This document shows, piece by piece, positions 13,814 to 26,176 of a DNA stretch of 64,000 nucleotides. Made by a program: the position numbers and the translations under genes. Every line of letters starts with the position of its first letter. Position 1 is the first letter of the stretch. The stretch is from Desmodesmus armatus. Its lineage: Eukaryota > Chlorophyta > Chlorophyceae > Sphaeropleales > Scenedesmaceae. A model generated the notes under the pieces. That model worked only from the letters and a program-made list of their open reading frames with translations, searched no databases and had not been told where the DNA came from. The stretch lies in the NCBI GenBank assembly GCA_007449985.2, contig VIIQ02000187.1, positions 1 to 64,000 on the forward strand, read 5' to 3'.

Positions 13814-16180
13814 CTATGATAGCAGCTGTTTCTTCGTGCCCCCATTGAAGTCAGCTGACTGCAGTGGCTTCAACTCACCAGCAGGCAGGGGTGTGAGTGT
13901 GCGCACCCCACCAGGGACCAACACCCCTCCCGGCAGACCCTCGACAGTGCAATTGTCCAGGGACGGTGCAGCCACTTGCACTGCTGCAGTGCCGCTGCTG
14001 CCGCTGACAACATCCACCAGGCAGCTGCTGCTGAGGCTGGTGCTGCACAGCTGGAGGGAGGAGCACAGCAGCGCAGGCCGTTTGACCAGGTTGACTGACC
14101 CAGCTATTGCCTGCTGCACTGTGGCGCAGCGCAGTGTGCTGTTGAGCACTGCATGTCCGTTGCAGAGATTGGCAAAAGCTGTGGCGGCTGTTGCTGCGCT
14201 GCTTTGGTTGATGTTGCTGGCAGCTAGGGGTTGGGTTGCTGCCATGCATTCCTGCAGCAACAGAACAGCAACTTGAGCACATGAGGCTTGAGTAAGTGAG
14301 TCCACGGGCTTGGCTGCGGTAACTGGTCAGCAGCAACCAAGTTGACGATCCAGGACGCACGCATCAACTGGGGAAATGCGCACGCATGCCCTGTCACCAC
14401 TATCTGACTCGTTGGCATGACTGCTCAGTGCATCTCATTGCCGTGCATGGACCCTACTAGGGCAGTAGTACTGCCTCCTAACGCATTACCTTGCATGTCT
14501 GGCAGGGAGTGCGCACACAAGTGCCGACGGTCAAAAAGCCGTCGACACCACCTCTGCATGTCTTCACGTCCCGGGTGATTTGCTTGTTGCACACTTGCCC
14601 AGGCCATCTTGAGCAGTCCGTTATTTCAAAGCAGCTGCCAGCCGGGAGCACGTATGTAGCAGCGGAGAACACGTCCGGCACTTGTGCACCATCGGTTGTG
14701 CCATCAACCGTGCACATGTCCAATGCAGCTGGCAAGGCAGCGGCCGCCTGAGTGGCAGCTTCAAGCCTACAGTCGGATGGTATGCCAGCACAGTCCTGCA
14801 GGACAACCCGGGCAAGGTTAGCACAGCAGCATGCGTGTGAGTAGTTTGGTCAACGTGTGCTTGGGATGGCTTGACCCATGGTGCTGAACAACATGAGAGC
14901 GCCACCCGTTCATCAAGCTTCCCACTTCACAATCTTGGAAGGTGGTGACCAACCAGCAGCGAGAGCATCCACCTGCCAGGTGAGCACCCTCTCCCCCAAA
15001 GATTCCTTACACTGTATTGATGCAGTGGTTAGATTCCGGAGAGGGTGCCTGAGGGAGCCTGAGAAACGACTACCACATCCAAGGAAGGCAGCAGGCGCGC
15101 AAATCACCCAATCCTGATACGGGGAGGTAGTTGCAATTTTCAACACTCCCACACACAGTCGACTTCGTGTTCAAGTCTTCCAACTTCAGCTGTCAACAAG
15201 TGTGATGTATGTGTATCTTACGCACCAGGCTAGGCACGCACCTGCAGCAGCTGGCAGAGCATGCCCACACGCTTGCCAAGATTGCCATCCACACTGGAGA
15301 GGATCTGCTGCCTTACAAACTCGCAGCTAGTGCTGGTGCGCCCAGCAGCCGCACAGGCCGCACCCCACTCCTGCGCCACAATCGCGGCATCCTTGTTGCT
15401 CCTGACCCTGGCAGTGAAGTCCCGGAAGGTCTTGACACAGCTGTTGCAGGCGCCGCAGGGTGTGGGGATGCAGTAGCCGTAGCATGTGTCCAACCCTGCC
15501 GCACAGGTGCAGGCCTGCTGGGCTGTGTTGCACTGGAGGTACGGTGGAAGGCAGGTGGTGCTGGCATCCCCTGGTGTACATGCAGTTGATGGCTTGGTGA
15601 CGAAGCCAAAAGGCACCAGGGAACCGCCAGGGGCACCTTCAACTGCAGGGCACAAAAGCAATATTGAGAAGCTCCAATTGAGAGCCACAAAAAAATGCCC
15701 AAGCTGCAGCAGCTCAAGTGTTATCAAACAAAGTGTTGCTGCGCCACAGTCAGTTGTGCTGAGGAGAGGTTGCGGGCTTACCAGTGCAGACATCCAAAGT
15801 CGAAGCAGAGATTTCTGTTCGGTTTGTACTGATATTGACAGTCGCTGCACAAGAAGCACCCAGTTGGCGATCACACAGCTGAAGACTGAGGCAAAGCCCA
15901 GCTGCGCGACGACCGAGGTTGCCCATCGTGCTGTTGGCGACAGCGGCCTGGACCCTGCTGCATGATTGTGTCTGTCGCAGGATGGCCGACTGTTCGCAGA
16001 ACATGCCGAAACTCCTGGCCAAACTGGCCACGTCAGCTTGAGCGCCGTGCTGCTTGACAAAGTCGTTCGCGGACGTCAGACAGCCGCGGCATGCGGCACA
16101 TGCTGGCGACGCTGAAATGAGGTTGCTCAAGCTCGCCGAGTAAACCTCAAGGGGCGCAGACTCCAACGTCGGCACGATCC
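13814..16180 (-). other. Three saposin-B-like cysteine repeats at the C-terminus of gene A
   Basis: Repeat 1 (exon at 15782-16290) has cysteines in the order CAAC-RGC, then MFC, QSC, GLC and QLC, with the [10 protein letters not shown] context. Repeat 2 spans the exons at 15242-15642 and 14490-14795 ([31 protein letters not shown] across a splice junction). Repeat 3 spans 14490-14795 and 13814-14251 (CQTCK-EC, NLC, LRC, LLC, LQLC). The spacing of pairs of cysteines around an amphipathic helical stretch matches the saposin B fold known from lipid-interacting proteins. Each repeat is followed by a short Cys-containing linker. The match is from pattern only; an unrelated all-alpha Cys-rich domain is possible. 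Confidence 0.55.
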
Positions 16181-19100
16181 CTGCCGGGGTTACTGAAAGC
16201 GGGAACGACAGCGGGACAGCGGCAGGCTGACATTGCGGGCCCTGACATTAGCGGTGTTGCGGATGCTGTATGTGAGGGTCACATTGGCACCTGAAGCAGC
16301 AAACCACGTTAAAACACCAGCAAACAACAGGTGAGGACCACTCTCGACATGCCATGTGGTGGTTGTACACGGCTGGAGATTCAGAATGCATGTGAGCAAA
16401 GACAGGCTAGCGCAGCACGCAAGGCGGTGGCTACTATGTTTCCAATGCTGCTCATGACGCATGACTCATGTCACTTGTTGAACAAGCAACCCTACAGCAG
16501 CAGTGTTCACCTGCATCTGCCACACTTGGCGGTGTCACGGCAGCTTCTACAGACAGGCTGTAGGTCTTGACCAGCGTAACAGCAAGGGCAGCCTGACCAG
16601 AGACACTCGCCGGCACCCCTACTCCACGTGGTGTCGCTTCAGCCAACACGGTCAGGTTCATCAACCCCGCCTCAAAGTCAGCAAGGGTGGATGGAACAGA
16701 CACCTCACAGCTGTAGGGTGCAGCACCAGGCTCAAGTAGGGGCACACCACACGCTGTAGAGGGGCTCTTCAAGTTGACGGACAACAACCCAACGTTGCCT
16801 GCACATACATACACGGCCAGGTCAGCCAGTTGGGTAGCGGCCTTGCCTCAGCAGAACTCACCTTGACCCACCAACACTGTGTCAATGGCTGTCTGGGCAT
16901 GGTGAAAATGTACATGTCTTGAACATAACTTTGTGTTGCCTATAGACCTTGCAAACCCCCTGTACATACAGAGATGCCGAACCTGCTGACCTGTGTTGAG
17001 GAGCTCAATGGTTGCCACCAAGTTGCCCCCTGCACCGCCAGCTTTGGTGGGCTTCACAAGACCAAACTCCAGTACTGTAACAGTAATGCTGGGTGTCAAC
17101 TGTGGCGTAACAGTCACGCTGCTGGCAGCGGCTGGCACTGCAATGCCCAAGTCGGTCCTGCTTGTGAAGTTGGCCACAAACGTACGTGGCCCGGCCTCAA
17201 GAGCTGCTTGGTCGAACCTGTATTCCCCTTGGCAGGTGACCGACTGCCTTGGAAGCATCACAGGGATCACGGAGGCATTGCCGTAGCCCTCGCACACGAG
17301 GGCACCCGTAAGCTGACTGCGGGTCGCCATGGTGGGCTGTACATCGCTGATGTTGAAGTTTTCAGTGTTGGTCTGTCAGCAGCAAACAAACGTCAGATTG
17401 GCAGGTGGGTGTCACTTACTGTGTGCCACAGTTGCTCATCTGAAGTAAGCTATCAAAGTGAGCATCCAAATGCATTCATCGCTGAGGCCGTGAACCAAAA
17501 CAACCCATCTGCAGAACATTATGAACATGGGAAAGCTACCTCTAAACAGACATGCACGGACTAGCTCACCAGGGTTACTGTGTACAGCACGGCATCTCCC
17601 GCTGTTTGCACTGCCGTCACGTTGGCTGCGACGCCCACAGACAGCCGTGGGGCAGCGCTTACGTGAACCAGCTGACTGCTGCCGTCCTGTGCCACTGCGC
17701 TGACGTTGACGCGGAGTGGCACCCCGCCCGCAGGAACCTCTGAGAGTTGCTTGGACACCTGCAAGAGTATGAAGAGCATGAAAAGTGAAGTGACCGCTCG
17801 GGCTACAGCACAGCACAAACTACCATGGGGTAAGCAGTCAACTGCGTCCGGGAGTGCAACCAACTGACAATGCATACAGATGCTCAGGCACCCTTGCATG
17901 CTATGCAGACTTACGTTGCAGCGGAAGCTCTGCCCTGGTGCCAATAGCTCAGGTGGTGGACTGGTGCAGTTGACGTCCCCGGTCATGTTGAGGTGTCCGA
18001 GCAACGTGTTGCCTGTGTTGGTTGCGTCCACCCAGCCGGTGCAAGACACAGTGCTGCCTGCAGTTGGGCGCATGGGCATAATGCACAGGAAGCCTAAGTT
18101 GGGCGAGTTGGTCCACTTGCGGTGGGGTTGTCACTATCACCATACTATGGTGAAATTTTTGTCACGGTGACTCACTGGCAAGGCTTTGCTAGGCACTGAG
18201 ATGAGTCCCTGACCAAGAGTTGGTCACAGCAGGGTGTCTCAGGCAAGTAGCTTGATTGTCACCCCAGAGGCAACCAGTCACTGTTGCAACAGGCGTGGTG
18301 CAACGACTTGTGCCAGATCACGATACTCAACTTGCAAAAACAAAGATTAGCATGCGGCAACTTACTTGCAAGGGGCTCCCTGGTGCTGCAGTTGAGTCCA
18401 TGGAATTGTGCACCAACCGCAGGCGCTGCTGCAACTGGCGGTGGCAACAATACTGACAGAGAGTAGGGATAGTAAGCAGGGATGTAGAGGGTGGATGGGT
18501 CGCATGTGTTGGTGCATCCTGTGCTGGTGCATACTGCGCTGGTGCATGACGAATTGCGCAAAACGCCGGATGTAATAGCTGTCAGGTTCACAAAGCGGGG
18601 TGGCGCGGGCTGTCCATTGTCTGCTGATGTGACCACATGAATGCCTGAACACAGCAGCACGCCCCCAGGTGCCAGGTAGGGTGTGCCAGGGACGCTGGAG
18701 GCTGGGTCACTGACACTACCATTGACTGTCAAGTTACATGAAAGTTCAGGGATGGACGACACCACAGCCACTCTGAACAGCGCTGATGACCAACCAAATG
18801 GATAGGAGGAGCGGCCTATGTTATGCAACAGCAGGTGGTACGCGATGCGGTCCCCTGCGCCGGACACAACCAAGAACAGCATCCAAGGAAGGGGCAGGAC
18901 AACGCAAGTAAGCATGTGCTCTTGACGGCAAGCTTGCAGCTGATCGGCAGCCAATTGGGAATTGCGCCAGCGGAGACTTGGGTAGAAGTTGGACTACAAG
19001 CAGACATACACAAATGCATGCACGGGTTGGCAGCTCACCTGCAGACTGCATCTTTGTTGCGGCGTTGGAAAGGACCGTGACATTCCCCGATGGTGGCTGG

Positions 19101-22100
19101 CATGCCGCAAGGTTTGGCCGCGTAACGCACCCTGAAGGTCGTGTCCAATTCCAAATTGATAAGGGCAATGAAGAGGGGGGCGGGAGTGGGGATGGTGAAG
19201 GAGACGGTCGTGGGGATGGTGAAGGGGACGGCTGTGGGGATGGTGACGGTGATAATGACGGTGATGGTGACGGCAGTGGGGGTGGTGACTCGTGTGGCCC
19301 AGCTGTGATGTTGCCGTCACCACTAGCAGGGGTGGCGTCACCGGTGTTGTTGGAAACGTCGGTGGCTTGTGGAAGACAACACACCTCGCGGGTGACGCTG
19401 GTGGCGTTGCCGGCTTGAAGAGGGTTGAGGGTGTAGCCAGGACCACATTCAAACGGCGTTGGGGTGGGGCTGCTGGTGTTGGTGTTGTTGCATGTGGACA
19501 CTGGCAGACAACACACCTCGCGGGTGACGTTGGTGGCGTTGGCTTGAAGAGGGTTGAAGGTGTAGCCAGGACCACACATAAATGGCCCATAGCCAATCCA
19601 AGAGGTGTTCCAGCTATTCCAGCAACATATGTTGCATGTGGTGCAATTTACATTTACTGGTGGTCGGCAAGTCGCGAGCATGGGGCGCGTCACGCAACCT
19701 GCAGGTCGTGTCCAATTCCAACAAATCGGGTTGTTTGCTGGCGATGGCGATGGTGATGGTGATGGTGATGAAGATGTTGACGGTGATGGCGATGGTGATG
19801 GCGATGGTGTATTACTGGTGTTGGTGTTGTTGCCGTCACCACTAGGAGCGGTGGTGTCACCGGTGTTGTTGGAAATGCCTGTGGCTTCAGGTGACGGTAG
19901 TGGCGACAGCTGTGGGGCTGGTGACTGGTGTGGCCCAGCTGTGATGTTGCCGTCACCGCTAGCAGGGGTGGCATCACCGTTGTTGTTGGAAACATCGGTG
20001 GCTTGTGGAAGACAACACACCTCGCGGGTGACGCTGGTGGCGTTGCCGGCTTGAAGAGGGTTGAGGGTGTAGCCAGGACCACACTCAAACGGCGTTGGGG
20101 TGGGGCTGCTGGTGTTGGTGTTGTTGCATGTGGCGGGCACTGGCAGACAACACACCTCGCGGGTGACGTTGGTGGCATTGGCTTGAACAGGGTTGAGGGT
20201 GTAGCCAGGACCGCACCAATAAGTCCCATTGCCATTACGAGAAGTGTTGAGTCTGCAACACATGTTGCATGTGGTGCAATTTACATTTACTGGTGCTTGG
20301 CAAGCCGGGAGCATGGGGCGCGTCACGCAACCTAGAGGTCGTGTCCAATCACAAATCTGGTTGTTTGCAAGCGGTGGTGATGGTGATGGCAATGGTGATG
20401 AAGATGGTGATGGTGACGGTGATGGCGATGAAGTACTACTGGTGTTGGTGTTGTTGCCGTCACCACCAACAGTGGTGGCATCACTGATGTTGTTGGAAAA
20501 GCCTGTGGCTTCAGGTGACGGTGATGGCGACGTCAGTGGGGTTGGTGACTCGTGTGGCCCAGCTGTGATGTTGCCGTCACCACTACCAGGGGTGGTGTCA
20601 CTGATGTTGTTGGAAATGCCCGTGGCTTCAGGTGACGGTGACGGTGATGGCGACGGCAGTGGCGATGGTGATTTGTTTGGTCCAGCAGTGATGTTGACAT
20701 TGCCGGCAGCGCTTGCATTGCTGCTGCTGTTGACCATTTGCATGGTCAACGTATTGTTAATCAACACCACCACCGGAACAGTCTGCTGCGTTCCCGCCTG
20801 CACCAGCTGGCTGCTGCCGGCTTGTGCCACTGCGCTGACGTTGACGCTGAGTGGCACACCGCCCCCAGGAACCTCCGTAAGTTGCATGGACACCTGCACG
20901 AATAGAAATTGACTGCTCAGATGACAGTACAGCACTGGACCACTTATGTTATGTTATGTTATCAAACAACCATGCGTCTGGGGATGCAACAAAATCAACG
21001 GACGATGCATACTGGTGAACATTCACCCTTGCACGCACCCATGCCAGGGCATGCAGACTTACGTCACAGCGGAAAGTCTGCCCAGGTGCCAGCAGCTCAG
21101 GTGGTGGACTGGTGCAGTTGACGTCCCCAGTGATGGTGAGCTGACCGAGCAACGTGTTGCCCGTGTTGTTCACGTCCACCCAGCCAGTGCAAGACACAGT
21201 GCGGCCTGCAGTTGTACGGGCAGAAGCACAGGAATTTAGGCCAGTTTGTCCACTTTTGGTTAGGTTGTTGCCATCACCGTTGTTCAATCATGGTGACTCC
21301 TCTTTGCCTGGCAAAGATGAGTCACCGTAATCAATCTCGGTCGGACCAAGAGTCTTGGTCAGAGCAGGGTGTCTCCGGCAAGTAGCTTGAGAGTTCACCC
21401 CAGGGGTCGACCAGTCACTGCAACAGGCGTGGTGCAACGGCCTGTGCCAGATCATGACACATGGCAAAAACAAAGATCAGCCTGCGGTAACTTACTTTCA
21501 AGGGGCTCCCTGGTGCTGCAGTTGAGTCCATGGAACTGTGCAGCAATCGCAGGTGCTGCTGCAACTGGCGGTGGTAACGATACTGACAGATTGTAGGGAT
21601 AGTAGGGAGACCCAATGGTGTAGGAGCCGGACGATGGCTCAAATGAGAGGCTGGCTGAAACAGCTGTCAGGTTCACAGAGAAGGGTGGCGGGGGCTGTCC
21701 AATGTCTGCTGCTGTGACCACATGAATGCCGGAGCACAGCAGCACGCCCCCAGGTGCCAGGTAGGGTGTGCCAGGGACGCTGGAGGCTGGGTCACTGACA
21801 CTACCATTGACTGTCAAGTTACATGAAAGTTCAGGGATGGACGACACCACAGCCACTCTGAACAGTGCTGATGACAAAATAAGAACAATAGGAGTAGGAT
21901 AAGTAGTAGGAAGAGGAGTAGTATAGAAGTTGCCTGTGCTATGCAACAGCAGGTGGTACGCGATGTGGTCCCCTGCGCCTGACACAACCAAGAACAGCAT
22001 CCAGGGAAGGAGGCGTTACAGGGGCAGGACAACGCAAGTAAGCATGTGTTCTTTGATGCAAGCTTGCAGCTGATCAGCCGCCACTGGAGGCCATGATGGT

Positions 22101-24602
22101 TTGTTTGCTGAGTTGGGCCTGCCTCGCACATCCCCACACGCACACATGCGCACATATGCTTACACTGGTGCACGTGTGGGCACACACTTGTGCATGTGAA
22201 CATCAGCTACAGCCCTGCACAAGAGCTTTCACATGCATGTGAGAGCAGTACGAGAAGCAGGGTGTTCAACACCTCATGTGTTGTACACATGAGTGTATGC
22301 CCTGGTTGATCTGCTCAGATGAAACTGCGCCATGGCGGAGACTTGGGTGAGGTGAACCACGAGCACACATGCACAAATGCATGCGCGAGTTGGCAGCTCA
22401 CCTGCAGACTGCAGCTTGATTGCAGTGTTGGAAAAAACCGTGACACCTGTCGGTGCAGGCGGCCGGCATGCCGCTAGGTTTGGCCGCGTATAGCAACCTA
22501 AATGTCGTGTCCAATTTGATGAGGGCAATGGAGAGGGGGACGGCATTGGGGAGGGCGATGCAGAGGGGGAAGGCAATGGGGATGGTGACGCAGCAGCTGC
22601 TGCTGCAGCTGCACTGTTGGCATTGGTTCCAATGCTTGTGTTGCTGCTGCTGTTGAAAGCATCTGTGACTTGAAGTGACGGTGATGGCGACGGCGGTGGT
22701 GATGGTGACTCGTTTGGCCCAGCTGTGATGTTGCTGTCACCACTAGCATCACTGGCAGCACTGGTGTTGTGAGAAGCGTCTAAGACTTCAGGTGACGGTG
22801 ATGGTGACGGCAATGGGGGTGGTGACTCGGGTCCAGTACTGTTGTTGCTGTCGTCCACCCACGTTGCGTTGGAGGGATCAGCCTGTAGGGTTGTGTTTGT
22901 GCTGTTTTGTGAGCCATCGCCTGTCATATCTGCCTGCAATAGCTGCCTGGTGTGTGTAAAGTCGCCTGCAAAGTCAAGAGGCAGATGCACAACAGCATAC
23001 ATGGCATTGGCTGTAATTGTGACCACAGTACCAGGGTGTGTGCAGAGTGTCAGCGTTGTTACTGTCCTCATTATGGACTAAAGCAATTGCTACCCAGACG
23101 CCTTGCACAACCACACACCAATGTTAGCAGCAATGCACACACCGCTGACACACAAACCACAGCAATTCCAATGTAAGCACATTCCAGCATGCATCCTCCT
23201 GTGCAGCTGTTGTGACATGCTGAGTAACAGGCAGAGTACTAGCTGTGACAGCTGAGTAACAGACAGAGTAACAGACAGAGTAACATGCTGACTCAGCTGA
23301 CATGATGTCACCCATATACCCTACAGGCAGAGCCTACTGACTGCTGCTAGCCTAGGCTGGGCCAGCCTTCAGTCTTGAGTCTGAAGAGCTCGAGCTTGCA
23401 CCAAAGAGTTCTCCTGAGTCAAAATAGCCCTCCCAGGGTTTATTGGGGTTTATTGGAACTGACCATGCGCAAGTGGGGGCTCTACACGTGGCCACTTGAT
23501 GCCGTGCATCACATGTGGGTGAGGCACCTGACACCAGTGCCAGTGCTGTTGCAACAGTGAGCTGAATCCTGACAGCACTGTGGGCTGCAGTGTGATGCTG
23601 CTAACCTGGTTCAACTGGTCACCCACCTGCCTCCTGCTGAACACCACGGTGGCCACTGTTGTCAATGCCATCATCAACAACGCCGTCAAGATGTCCGTCA
23701 CCAACATCACCATGCCTGCTGCTGCTGCTGCTGCTGTAGGGGTTCAACCCCCCAGGGTCGGGCTGTGCATGGCCCTGCACCTTCAAAGACACCTCATCCA
23801 ACAGTCTGCCATCTGTATCAACTGCTGAAACATGCAACAGTCGCCCTTCTGGTACAGACTTCCCCTCAGAGTGTCCGGCTGAGCCTGAGTGACTCACTGA
23901 GCCTGAGAGACTCACTGAGTCTGAGTGACTCGCTGAGTCTGAGTGACTCACTGAGTCCGAGTGACTCGCTGAGTCTGAAAGACTCACTGAGTCCGAGTGA
24001 CTCGCTGAGTCTGAAAGACTCACTGAGTCTGAGTGACTCGCTGAGTCTGAGTGACTCACTGAGTCTGAGTGACTCAGACTGTCAGGGGAACTGACCGCTG
24101 CCGCAGCGGCCTGAAAGCTGCAAGCCACAGCTGCGCCAGGGGGTATGGTAACTGTTGTTTGGCTGGGCTGTAGGGCTTTTGCAGACTGTGGAAGGTCTGT
24201 TGACCAGCAGTGTAGTGTTACAGGGGCCCCAGTTGGAGCTGCACCAGGCTCATGGAGATGCAGGGCGAGCGTTACAGCTGCTGTTGGGTTTGTGTTGCGC
24301 AGTAGTGCGGTGTATTGAGCACCTGCAGCAGTGTTGTTTGTGGCAGGGAGGGTACAACATGCAACAGATCTGTTTCATGTCTTTCAGCCTTGCACATGCC
24401 TCAACACGGTAAAGCAGCGCTCACCAGCTGCCAGCTAACTGGTGTGCCAGAGCATACAAGAGCCAAGCTGTTAGGTAGGTTGTGGAAATCCGAGCTTACC
24501 TGATGGGATGATGTCTTCTTCCAGCTGCTGTGCCTTGATGGACACATCTGCACGGCAACTGACTGAGAAGATGATGTACAGGAACAGTGCATGCATCCAC
24601 AT
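13814..24602 (-). CDS. Gene A: giant secreted mosaic protein (DUF7507-like modules, Pro/Ser stalks, Cys-rich repeats, saposin-B-like tail)
   Basis: Proposed exons in transcript order: 24602-24500, 24322-23711, 22965-22402, 21972-21496, 21205-21063, 20893-19039, 18854-18366, 18057-17915, 17758-17570, 17372-16983, 16892-16862, 16798-16511, 16290-15782, 15642-15242, 14795-14490, 14251-13814 (TAA/TAG type stop at 13814). The phases agree at every junction, giving about 2312 residues. The first exon encodes a signal peptide ([16 protein letters not shown]). Exons 1-2 form an N-terminal domain paralogous to gene F. Exons 3 and 6 are Pro/Ser-rich with N-glycosylation sequons and repeated [12 protein letters not shown] / VTREVCCLP modules. 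Exons 4-5 and 7-13 carry DUF7507/DUF11-like units (for example [16 protein letters not shown] across an intron, [11 protein letters not shown]). The last exons hold three six-cysteine saposin-B-like repeats. Exon 13 has a one-base frame break near 16225. Exon 2 could instead end at 23627. The role is inferred: extracellular matrix or wall protein. Confidence 0.8.
17570..22402 (-). repeat. Segmental duplication inside gene A (two exon-intron blocks)
   Basis: The block 17570-19039 and the block near 20770-22402 share exon sizes (143 bp exons at 17915-18057 and 21063-21205), matching flanking exons (18366-18854 and 21496-21972) and similar introns, for example the run near 18896-18955 and its partner near 22021-22080. 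Protein copies read [16 protein letters not shown] in both. The duplication carried introns along, so it was a DNA event of about 3.1 kb spacing. Confidence 0.8.
19039..20893 (-). other. Large exon of gene A with (Pro-Ser)n stalks and repeated Cys-rich modules
   Basis: This 1855 bp exon (618 codons) begins with [19 protein letters not shown] and then alternates Pro-Ser tracts (SPSPSPSP type) with Thr/Asn-rich glycosylation segments such as [14 protein letters not shown]. Four copies of a short module ending VTREVCCLP are present, two with a longer N-part ([22 protein letters not shown]). The Pro-Ser tracts are typical targets for hydroxylation and O-glycosylation in algal wall proteins. The repeats within the exon are close enough in DNA sequence to be recent duplications. 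Confidence 0.75.
23879..24076 (-). repeat. 18-bp palindrome-rich repeat encoding a Ser-rich insert in gene A
   Basis: Tandem 18-bp units built on GAGTGACTC and CTGAGT are inserted in the N-terminal domain of gene A, between the [13 protein letters not shown] strand and the [18 protein letters not shown] strand. Gene F lacks the insert at the same place. On the minus strand it encodes [17 protein letters not shown] sequence; the plus strand is also open and Ser-rich (SLSLSDSLS), because the unit is nearly palindromic. Confidence 0.85.
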
Positions 24603-26176
24603 GGTTGCTGCTCATGTACTTCAACATGCGATGCTTAGAAGCGTGTTATCGACATATTCAACCTTTTCCAGATTGTGATGATGTTGCTCAGTATGTCACG
24701 GTGCGGATCGGCGTCTGTCAAGTGAACGGTCGCGCCTTGCGGACAGATGCGAACAGTTGAAATATCCCGCCGTTTTGGATTTGGTATCACTACGTAATCA
24801 TCGTTTTGGAACTTGAATCATCAAACTCAACATGCAGTGCGACAAACCCGGAGAGCGAAGGCTCAGGTTGTGGGCACTACGGCAATGCAGTACTGCGTCG
24901 GTGGCCAGCATTGCTGCTGTGGTGCACACGACAAGGCCACCATATGTCGCTGTAGTTGGCAACCTCAGTACTTTATTCAAGGAATAAGCAACAAGGTGGC
25001 CAAACAGTTGCTTCAGAGTTCACTGCCATGTGGTGGTGGGAAATGTAGATCTGTAGTGTGGCCTTCTCAGGCTGAGACCTATGTGCTACCAACAGCCCCA
25101 TCCGCACTAGATCTGCCCCTTCTACATACAGAATCAGATCTGCCCCTTCTACATACAGAACCAAAGCCATATGCCAGCCACGGGCACGAGCCATGGGTAC
25201 AGCCACATACACACACAAACCCTACACCTTCAACCCTGCACACGCGCTGTGTATGTGTCTGAGTATACGCTACATGAGCCAACAACAAGACAGCAACGGG
25301 CAACAGGGCCACAGGAGCTCATGCGTTTTTGTTGAGTTGTAACTCGGTTGGCGTACAGCATGGATCACAAAGTTTGAAAGAGCCTGCCTCCACTCAAGTG
25401 TGCCACACCAGTATGCTAGCCAAACCTGTGCGAGAGTCGCAGTGAGCAAAAAAGCATCACATACTGCAGGCAAACAACGCGCAAAGTGACAACTCACAAC
25501 CCCACATCTGCAGACCTACAGCTCCACAAGACGTATTTGTGATTATGCACCCAAGCACTTCTGCCACTGCGCAACCAAGGTGCATTGCAAAGGCATGTCC
25601 GCACTGCCTCTGCTACAACGAAGAGGGTCTTGGGGCCCCCTGCCGGGCGGTGGCTGCAATTTTCGGGACGTTGCTTCTCACAAGAAAAAAAACAGCGGCT
25701 GCCTCAGCACTAGCTGCAACTGTCTGTCAACCGCATTCATAACGGCCTGCAGCCCATGCCAGGCAGTTGCTGTGCAAGTGCATGCCATGCACACCCTTTG
25801 CGTGTCATGACAGGCACTGCCTAGCATGCAAGCCACCTCAGCAATTGAATGCCGGCAGTCACACCAAGCGCCAGCAGTGTGGTCATCAACATGCTAGCAC
25901 TACAGGCGCCAGCAGCACTGCTGGCTCAGCTGCCTTACTAAGGTACAAGGGTACCTTCGACAAGCTGATGTTGCAGTCCTGCACCCGTGCCATGCTGCTA
26001 TGCCTCTGGTCAGTCCAAGGTGCATTGCAGGGGCCAGTCTTCACTGCCTGTGCTACAATGGAGGGGGTCTCAAAGCCCCCTGTGGGGTCTGTGCCTCAAC
26101 CTCAACAGGAACAAGGGTGCCTCTGACCATCTGATGTTGCAGTCATGCACCCCCGCCATGCTGCTGCACCTCTGAG
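24603..26176. other. Intergenic region between genes A and B
   Basis: It should contain the promoter of gene A (minus strand, reading from 24602) and the 3' end of gene B. No convincing gene was found; open frames here have no family resemblance and no supporting splice sites. It contains diverged tandem duplications: 25577-25650 resembles 26017-26090, and 25947-26000 resembles 26113-26168. A 27-bp direct repeat lies near 25110-25165. No clear TATA box or TGTAA motif was identified for either gene. Confidence 0.5.

Noticed and set aside
18978..20912. Plus-strand Gly/Asp-rich open frames opposite the large exon of gene A
   Set aside because: They are the reverse complement of Pro/Ser and Thr/Asn codons; the minus strand carries the spliced, phase-matched protein.
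23765..24094. Plus-strand Ser-rich open frame opposite gene A exon 2
   Set aside because: It exists because the 18-bp repeat is nearly palindromic; the minus-strand frame continues into sequence homologous to gene F and is the coding one.
24813..25262. Plus-strand frame of 149 codons between genes A and B
   Set aside because: It has no domain, includes a direct DNA repeat, and no splice sites or neighbours support it.
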